Source: Breviolum minutum Mf 1.05b.01
Taxonomy: Eukaryota; Sar; Dinophyceae; Suessiales; Symbiodiniaceae
DNA: 64,000 nt
Direction: 5' to 3'
Assembly: GCA_000507305.1 (NCBI GenBank)
Contig: DF240877.1
Span: 7,095-71,094, forward strand
The position numbers and the translations under genes are program-made. Positions 41,201 through 64,000 of this stretch are shown here, piece by piece. Each line of letters begins with the position of its first letter. Position 1 is the first letter of the stretch. The notes under the pieces are model-generated. The model was not told the origin of the DNA and searched no databases. It worked only from the letters and a program-made list of their open reading frames with translations.

Positions 41201-43066
41201 GGAATCAACCAGGATTTTTCCGTAGGAAACCTTTATTTTTCTTTTCGGGTTTCTTTGGGTTTCAGTTGAGGTGTATCATGTCTTTCTTATTGCCACGAAG
41301 AGGCGCGGGGATGGCAGGGTACTTGGAGGAATAATTCAGCAAGATGGGCCTCTACCAGTTATAGCTGGAGTTATAAAATAGGGTTATAACCCACTTACCC
41401 ATGTATAAGGCCATTTATACGGGTTACAACCACATTTATAACTGGTAGGGGCCCATCTTCCAAGGGCATTTTAAAGATGGCTCTTGAGTAGTAGGGGGAA
41501 ATGATGGGAAATCAACTCAGACATGTCCTTCATCCATGGGGGGATCTTTAAATTTCCATATTGGGAGGATCAAACAAGCAGCAAATCTGTGGTACTTTTA
41601 CGGAATTTGCATTCTTCGGGTTGGTAATATATTCCATGACTCTCCTCGCCCATGAAGGGGTGGCCCCACTCTCCGGGATCAACTAACATAGCTGGCTGGA
41701 ATGAGTTGATGCATCTCCTATCGATTCCCCAAAAAAATCCCTTAACTCTGGGTATTTGGGATGTCAGGATGTCACGTTTCCGCATCGGAACAAAATGCTT
41801 CAAAATCAGCACCCAAGTCGTCCAATTCATGGGTCGAGCACATCGTGGATAAGAAGACTCCAGTTTCATTGGCGTGGAGTTTCGGTATTTGGGTCACGTG
41901 ACATGGAGTTTTGTTCGTTACGTTTTGCAAGATTCCATACTGTTGAAATCTGAAGAGAAAACCAACCGGTGGTTTGGGATAGGTAATTGAATGCAAGGTT
42001 TTTCGCACCATTTTAGGTGTTTCTTTCGCAAAAATATCTGAACCATCGGTAGTCACTTAGTACATCAAATATGCTGATCCTCAGCTGATTGATGTCTTGA
42101 TTACTGAACTTGCGGTGCCAGGACCACCAAAGAGTTTCGAAGGAACCTGGACAACATTGCAGAGGATCATTGGGGTGGGGAGTTTTCTTTGTTGATAAAA
42201 GGTCTCAGGCCTCATGAACTTCTGGGTTGCAATAGTTGGAGAAAATTTTAGGTAGTAAAAGAAATGGATACCCAACATTTGCAAAAAAAAACATCAGTTT
42301 CGGATTTCACCAATGCCAGTTGAAGCCAAGAGTCGATATTAACAATTGGTTCATCTTTAGTGAATGAATTTGCACTTTTGCATCCTGGGATACCCCGACA
42401 TGTAGCGCATAATTCAATTATCCCTGGCCAGGATCTTGGGGTGAAATACTCTAAAGTTCTAAGTTATCAATCGTACGTCATTTTGGTTACTGGTTCGAAC
42501 GTGCCTATCATGGTACTATTTGACAACAAATATAACTTGGCAAAGGAACAGATCATTGACTCCAATTGCCATGTTTGTTTTGGTAGAGAGGAGCCCTTCA
42601 CGCACTACCAAGCCCTTTCTCTAGGTGGTTTCAAATGTTTTTTCTTTATCGTCACCTTTTTTTATTTTCGTTTTCGCTACATATGGGAATTATCCAAAGT
42701 AGCGGTACCCCGGAGGACCTGTGTTTCCACTCTGTTAGACATGTACACTTTATCATGTTATCTGAGGGCATCCGACTTAAATGATCGGGCCCAGTCACTA
42801 TTTTTGGGATAACCATCCCCCCCATAAACAAACTATCCCAAAATACTATCTCTTTATATCTCTTTATCAAACATGACATTTTTCAACATAGCTGGTTCAT
42901 GTCCCTTCTTCCCACTGCTATGTTTGGGGCCCTGAAGGAACCAACGTTATGTGCTTCTCGTGGTCCTCGTTTGTTCGATCCTGTGTGGATTCCCGGGTCG
43001 TGGATCTTGGGGTCGGACAGGCATCGTGCCCAATTCCTGGGTTTGCAAAACACCCCTTCCAAATGA
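29153..43066 (+). CDS. DHHC-type protein S-acyltransferase (palmitoyltransferase), multi-exon, 5' part not found
   Basis: Hidden in micro-exons is an integral-membrane enzyme that palmitoylates cytosolic cysteines, normally at Golgi, ER or plasma membranes. Recovered in order: TM2 end and DPG motif (29153-29239), possible pre-zinc-domain exon (30485-30528), RPPR/HC/C/C exon (34694-34746), DHHC exon (35427-35458), QRNY exon (36839-36885), TM3 (37863-37932), TM4 (40555-40637), TM4 end (41266-41302), TTxE exon (42122 on) and a C-terminal exon (42938-43066). The joined zinc domain fits the consensus spacing HC-x2-C-x2-C-x4-DHHC-x5-C-x4-N-x3-F exactly. Junction phases agree across 34746/35427, 35458/36839, 36885/37863, 40637/41266 and 41302/42122. 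Missing are TM1, the exon with the first Cys-x2-Cys pair, and a TM3-TM4 loop exon (37932 and 40555 are out of phase). One intron uses GA-AG and one GC-AG. Introns hold many MITE-like elements. Confidence 0.82.
30021..30145. mobile_element. Inverted-repeat element, family A (copy 1)
   Basis: ACAAGATGGGCCC (30021-30033) is the perfect inverse of GGGCCCATCTTGT (30133-30145). The inner arms carry CCAGTTATAAA-type sequence and their inverse. Other copies: 32211-32352, 41341-41459, 48951-49086, 50115-50244 and 57157-57292. It is non-coding and lies in a DHHC gene intron. Confidence 0.75.
30485..30528 (+). CDS. Possible DHHC gene exon before the zinc domain
   Basis: After GGATGGCAG the frame reads HELRCVQIQGERLE to a GTGTTA donor. 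A short charged strand with an xxGxxL pattern just before the first zinc-ligand cysteines is usual in DHHC proteins. The adjoining micro-exon carrying Cys-x2-Cys was not found. Reading on gives CVTMGIF, which resembles the expected CxTCxI with Met in place of the second Cys. Confidence 0.35.
31923..32025. mobile_element. Inverted-repeat element, family I (copy 2)
   Basis: CTGTTGATG at the left and CATCAACAG at the right are each flanked by TA, giving an apparent TA target duplication as in Tc1/mariner-type elements. The interior (ATCTATGAAGTGGTTAGCCG) matches copy 1 at 272-378. Confidence 0.7.
32211..32352. mobile_element. Inverted-repeat element, family A (copy 2)
   Basis: GCAAGGTGGGCCCTTACCAG at the left and GGGGCCCAGCTTCC at the right, with TATTTTCGGCCATTGATAGG inside as in the copy at 57157. 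It is intronic. Confidence 0.6.
32829..32970. mobile_element. Inverted-repeat element, family G
   Basis: It begins TGAGCAATGAAAAAAAATCC and ends TTTTTTCGTGGCTCA, followed by GG, so the right end reads as CAG/GG. The inner pieces GGTTTAGGG and CCCTATTAAACAACC are inverted. It is intronic. Confidence 0.65.
34694..34746 (+). CDS. DHHC gene exon: RPPR and first half of the zinc domain
   Basis: It follows CCCGAG and reads LRPPRSSHCPDCDNCVMR with the last Arg codon split (CG before a GTGATC donor). RPPRSSHC, the Cys-x2-Cys pair and the split codon all match the family. It joins the exon at 35427 to give MRYDHHC. Confidence 0.85.
34811..34893. mobile_element. Family H inverted-repeat element
   Basis: AGGATGCCAGT (34815-34825) is the inverse of ACTGGCATCCT (34881-34891), and ACCAAAAATGTAGTAAT lies inside. 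It sits in the intron between the two zinc-domain exons. Confidence 0.5.
35427..35458 (+). CDS. DHHC gene micro-exon: catalytic DHHC motif
   Basis: It follows CTGGTAG. The G completes Arg, then YDHHCPFVNN, ending with T. The catalytic Cys codon is TGC at 35440-35442. The next bases are GAACCT, so the donor is GA. The T joins GT at 36839 to make the Cys of NNC. Reading through instead gives an immediate TGA. Confidence 0.88.
35477..35610. mobile_element. Inverted-repeat element, family F
   Basis: The left CCCCGAAAGTTTAACAG and TTGCCCCTGAAA are mirrored by TTTTCAGGGGCGAACTG and TTAAACCTGGGAGGGG. It begins only about 20 nt after the DHHC micro-exon. Confidence 0.55.
36535..36645. mobile_element. 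Family J inverted-repeat element
   Basis: ACCATCCATGTATGGTATA at the left and CATGCATGGTATACC at the right, with TGGTTGAATTTTATGGTA between, as in the copy at 1174-1257. It lies in the intron 5' of the QRNY exon. Confidence 0.5.
36703..36829. mobile_element. Family D inverted-repeat element next to a splice acceptor
   Basis: CTTGGAGGATCATCCCAG at the left and CAAGTCCTGGGACCCGATC at the right. It ends within 10 nt of the acceptor AG (36837-36838) of the QRNY exon. Confidence 0.55.
36839..36885 (+). CDS. DHHC gene exon: CVGQRNY and start of TM3
   Basis: GT completes the Cys codon, then VGQRNYHFFFGFVTS. The consensus C-x4-N-x3-F is satisfied. A GTTCCA donor after Ser keeps phase 0; an earlier GTAACT is possible. 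The other frame here (LRCRPTQLSLLL) has no family match. Confidence 0.82.
37863..37932 (+). CDS. DHHC gene exon: third transmembrane segment
   Basis: After CCGCTCCAG it reads VLCLAMMVLPVLHLGFGMN then RSTA, leaving one base before GTTGAA. A hydrophobic stretch of this length directly after RNYxFF is the expected TM3. Confidence 0.7.
38235..38352. mobile_element. Inverted-repeat element, family F
   Basis: TACCCTCCGCAAAACTAACA and GTTCGCCCCTGAA at the left; the right end, GTTTAACAGTTTAACAG, is degraded. The remainder of 37933-40554 shows a family H copy (39999-40077), a family C-like copy near 40375-40470, and a frame at 39519-39620 (LAVDGMVHVSSGALQPVFYA) that follows CTGCCAG but does not fit the DHHC phase. 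Confidence 0.45.
39999..40077. mobile_element. Family H inverted-repeat element
   Basis: CCAGTCACCACCAGGATTA and TTTGTGACTGGGG form partial inverted ends. AGTAGGGGAATCC lies inside, as at 27128. It is non-coding. Confidence 0.45.
40555..40637 (+). CDS. DHHC gene exon: fourth transmembrane segment
   Basis: After GATGAG it reads LGALVGIATLLSFVLWVWV then PFGGRQLV, ending with one base before GTAGTC. It is strongly hydrophobic and GC-rich. It joins 41266 in phase to give QLVVEVYHVF. Confidence 0.7.
40642..40770. mobile_element. Family C element directly after an exon
   Basis: TCATGGGAATCTAAAGG starts four bases after the donor. CCCAATGCCACCCCCC and ATAAGGCCTTACTAAAGG are shared with 44982-45120. 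The right terminal repeat is degraded. Confidence 0.45.
41266..41302 (+). CDS. DHHC gene micro-exon: end of TM4
   Basis: After TTTGGGTTTCAG, TT completes Val, then EVYHVFLIATK and AG of a split Arg codon before GCGCGG. The YHxFLI pattern leads into the TTxE motif in this family. The donor is GC. Confidence 0.75.
41341..41459. mobile_element. Inverted-repeat element, family A (copy 3)
   Basis: AAGATGGGCCTCTACCAGTT at the left is mirrored by AACTGGTAGGGGCCCATCTT at the right. It lies in the intron between the TM4-end exon and the TTxE exon. Confidence 0.75.
42122..42175 (+). CDS. DHHC gene exon: TTxE motif
   Basis: After GCGGTGCCAG, G completes Arg, then TTKEFRRNLDNIAEDHW. TTKE is the conserved cytosolic TTxE motif. 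The 3' boundary is uncertain; the frame stays open to a TAG near 42250. Confidence 0.75.
42938..43066 (+). CDS. Candidate DHHC C-terminal exon
   Basis: After CCTGAAG it reads EPTLCASRGPRLFDPVWIPG and on to FLGLQNTPSK with TGA at 43064. A GTGTGG donor after LFDP would instead lead in phase 0 to the exon at 44279. Composition and position fit a cytosolic tail, but no motif proves it. Confidence 0.4.
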   Translation, partial: EPTLCASRGPRLFDPVWIPGSWILGSDRHRAQFLGLQNTPSK

Positions 43067-44278
43067 CCGAACTTTATGGCATATAACTGGGTGATCCTAC
43101 CTACTTACAAGTCCTGGGATGATCCTGCAAGCACCCTAAAAACTCACAGGTTTTTTGCACCTGAAACACCTGTGGGTTGCTTCAGAATGAGTTTGCCTGA
43201 TTTTTGGGCATCGTGGCTTTCTTGGGAGGTGCCATGTCTGTTGGGTTTTAGTGGATAACTAGTGGATGGGAAATCCCACCCCAAAATTGCTAGTTATCAC
43301 CAGGATAGATGATGGATGTATATCCATTTTTTGGTTTTTGGATCCTTTACAAAAAACATTCACTTGCGACTATTTTTTTGTTCCAAATCAACAGTGGATT
43401 TATAGTGCCTATTTGTTGTTTAGTTGGGGGTTAAAAAACCTAATTTTCGCAACATTTCTGGCTACTTGCCTATTTTGGTCATCAGTGTATAGAGCTAGTT
43501 CCTTCGGATATCTCTTCTGGGATGAGTCAGACTCCTGGTTTAGACTGGGGCTATTTCACTATTGGAAGGATGAGAACCTACTCTTATTTCGTTGTTTATT
43601 AATACTTGCTATCAATAAATTTGATAATGAACACGGGTATTGATTTGCTCTGATTGCAGCGTTATATTTTCATTTCAATTTTCCAATTTCTTTATTGCTG
43701 CGTTTGCTTTAGTTATCAGTACTGTTGTCATTCTCAAACACCTCATGGGTTCTTCATACTTGGACCCTTATTAAAGAAATAAGGCTAAATCATATGAGGC
43801 TTCAATCATCATTTGATAATTGGGTGGTATACCACCATTTTTTCCCTTCAACCAGCCTTTTTTTTCCTTTTCCGCCTGCCTCCTTTCGTTGATTATGGCC
43901 AGTAAAGCCATGAAACCCGCCAGTTCAACCAACGTTCACTGTTTGAAATCAAGATTCAAGAGGGAGGACCGCCTTGTTAAGAGTGACCACCAATAGTTTC
44001 TATCATGGCGGGGTGGAACGTTAGGCATGATACTTGGTGAGGGAGGTATTTTTTTTTGCTAGTGACACCCTACCACTACTATCGCGACTTTGTTTTTACT
44101 TGTCGCCGAAGCTTCAAGTATCAACACTACTTCAGCCTCACTTCATATCCCAAGATCGGTTTTCTAAAAATTCCGAGACACCCAGCAACTTGAAAAATGA
44201 GATACATGGGATTTAAAACGGGGCCATCTTTTGGGCCATAGGATTCCTTGGTCATGATACCATGGGACCCCTGCCCAG

Positions 44279-61834
<17,556 letters not shown>

Positions 61835-64000
61835 GTGGCAGCATCTTACGAACATCAACTCGTGACATATGCAGCAACAAAAACACCTCGAGGAAGGTTC
61901 TGATTAAGGGAAGGTTTATTTATAGCTTTTTATATAATGTGAGGGGAGGATTCCAGTCCCAAAAGCCAAAGCGATACATATCCTGGTCACCATCCGAGTG
62001 TATATCTATGACATCTATGACGTCTATCTGGATTCAAATCCACATTTCTCAGTGATTTTTTCACTAAGTAAAAGCTCATATTTAACTACATTTACCGTAA
62101 AAATCAACCAAATGTAGGTAAATATACCAGTCCCATGGATGATGATTACGAGCAATTTATTTTTATCATGTCAATTTAGTACGAACCAATGACCTTCCCA
62201 TCACCAAAAACCATGCAAAAAACTGGGAGATGTGATGGGTCCGTATCTCGATTCGTGGATCCGTGGGAAGAAGAAGAGTTCAACAAAAACCAAGCTTTGC
62301 CCAAATTTTTGCTGTGGCAGGGATCATCAAACTGGACCCATTTTTTTTGGGGGCATCAAACAATACGCATGTATGGTAATCTGAGGGATTTCGCTTATAA
62401 TAATGGCATGCTTTGGGTTGGTTGTCCGACCTCATGACCCCTGTGTTGGTTGGACAGGTTTGTGATCTTACAAGACAAGATCGAACATGTCCAGGGAAAA
62501 TTTTCAGGTTTGCAACTGGATTGTTGAAATATGAACTTCATTTGGCCAGATTGATCTGTTCGGATCTTGGATAAATACTATTTTACCCTTGCTGGCAAAT
62601 CATACTGGTGGCAACAAGATTTTGGCAGTTCCAACCACTAGCAGCTGTTGTGAAGGACATGCGGGAAGCAGCTGAAGAATTGGCTTCATTTTGGTCAAAG
62701 TGAAAGAACGTTATTTCCCCCCCAGATTCAAGTCAACCAATAGTTGGACAAAGGTCGTTCATTGTTGGTGCTTGGTGATGAATTATTTTGTTTAGCTTTC
62801 TAACATTGGGATGTGATAGAATCACTACTGTAAATCACCATATGTAGTAGGAACATTTTTTTGTGTTGTTCTTTGCTAATCATCATCAAACTTTCGCAAA
62901 TCCAAGTAAGACTGGAGCGGAGTTTAGCTAATGACATGCTAAACCCATTGGAGTGATAAAAACACTTCAAGGTAGTTGGGTAATATTTGGAAATTACAGT
63001 ATCTTTGGCTATAGGGATTATCGGATTATCTTAGATGATTCCCCTATTCAACAACCAGTCTCATGGAATGGGATAGAGTTTTTTTCTTGTGCCTCACAGT
63101 CAATTTTGCTGGCTTTTAAAACAGACTTTGAATGAAGACGTATTTCAAACTTGAAAAACCGGGTCGTGATTGAGGGTGGATACTTGGGAGAAGAAGCATC
63201 ATTTCTTTTGGAAATTGGGAGCTCACCCTTTTCCCCCAACGTGACCCCCCCCCAGAAATAAGGCCTTATTAAACCCGTATTTCTCGGGGGGGTACGTTAG
63301 AGGGGGGGTAGGTTGACCATCCATAAGAACATCAGAAAAACACCTCCATTCAGATTTGCCGTTAACTTGTCGAGTCAAAGCTGCCGGAACCCTTACTTTA
63401 TGTGGCTCACCAGAGGGGAAAACGTTTGCACATCATGGGAACTGAGAGAAATTCAGAAAGCATGGAAACTGTCATACCACGGTGGCGAAACTCAACCTTT
63501 ATTTTCAAAACAAAAATCACTCCGATTCTTAATTGGGAAGTTGATCCATTTTAGGATGAAGAAGTTTTTTTTCAAATGGGTAGTGAAAAACCGCTTCGTC
63601 ATCTAATGATGAAAACTCTTTCTCAACTTTAGCATTGTGCCCTTGGATGTGATTTTTATACGTGTTGAGTGGAACAACAGAAACCCACGACCAAGTGGGA
63701 TGTATGAGGATGCGTATTGATCAAACCCTACCCCTGGTGTGTGATGTATTGTGAAATCACTCATGAAACTGGAGTATCTACTGCTTGCTTAAATGAGTTG
63801 TAGAAATTGGCGATGCGGATAACTTTCAAAAGTCACACAACATGAGAATATCCAGGCAAGAAGTTGTTTTAGCTTTCAAAAACCTTTCCATTTCATGATA
63901 TCTCCTCTTCAGACACTGCAGAAATGCAAAGTTGGAAGGAAGTTTCGCCCTTCAGATTAAACCACTTATTATGTATATGCAGTGATTCTTGTTAAAAGTT
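61835..64000. other. Non-coding tail of the window
   Basis: No supportable gene. It contains a family J-like palindrome (62080-62145), a family G-like fragment (62985-63100) and a family B element (63238-63321). The frames at 62189-62437 and 63313-63606 lack domains and splice context. Confidence 0.4.

Overview
The window is nuclear DNA from a eukaryote, most probably a dinoflagellate of the Symbiodiniaceae/Suessiales type (inference). Three things point there. First, a long non-LTR retroelement carries a cytosine methyltransferase domain in ORF1 and the GEAxxPGP leader typical of dinoflagellate elements in ORF2. Second, host coding sequence is split into tiny exons whose introns include non-canonical GA-AG and GC-AG boundaries. 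Third, introns and intergenic DNA are packed with short inverted-repeat elements. No rRNA, tRNA, CRISPR or prokaryotic operon signal was seen.

Layout. Positions 1-1257 are low-complexity DNA and small inverted-repeat elements. Positions 1258 to about 11530 are a nearly complete retroelement: ORF1 (1584-6446, methyltransferase plus a possible papain-fold/Ulp1-like motif and a C-terminal coiled coil) and ORF2 (6516-11435, APE-type endonuclease, reverse transcriptase, zinc knuckle, RNase H). ORF2 is broken by one in-frame TAG at 6711. Positions 11871-12518 hold an isolated Lys/Gly-rich ORF, followed by decayed coding-like DNA to about 13.35 kb that ends in a motif shared with the retroelement 3' flank.

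From about 16 kb to 62 kb no long ORF is a believable gene, but reading for splice sites on the + strand recovers three groups of short exons. Group A (16.0-22.1 kb) is an unrecognised protein. Group B (29.2-43.1 kb) is a DHHC-type protein S-acyltransferase; its DPG motif, RPPR-HC-C-C-DHHC-C-N zinc domain, TM3, TM4 and TTxE motif are spread over at least nine exons. Group C (44.3-61.8 kb) is one or more unrecognised, partly coiled-coil proteins ending in a Lys/Gly-rich tail with a stop at 61832. All are on the + strand, as expected for unidirectional dinoflagellate gene clusters. Exon calls were made by eye from AG acceptors, GT/GC/GA donors and phase agreement, so boundaries are provisional outside the DHHC core.

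Between exons lie at least ten families of short inverted-repeat elements (named A-K here), microsatellites (TATC, ATC/ATG, CA) and a repeated wobble-paired hairpin at 25.5 kb. Some of these elements almost fill an intron and may supply a splice site (introner-like). Single N characters at 26367, 48108 and 59230 mark unresolved microsatellite lengths.
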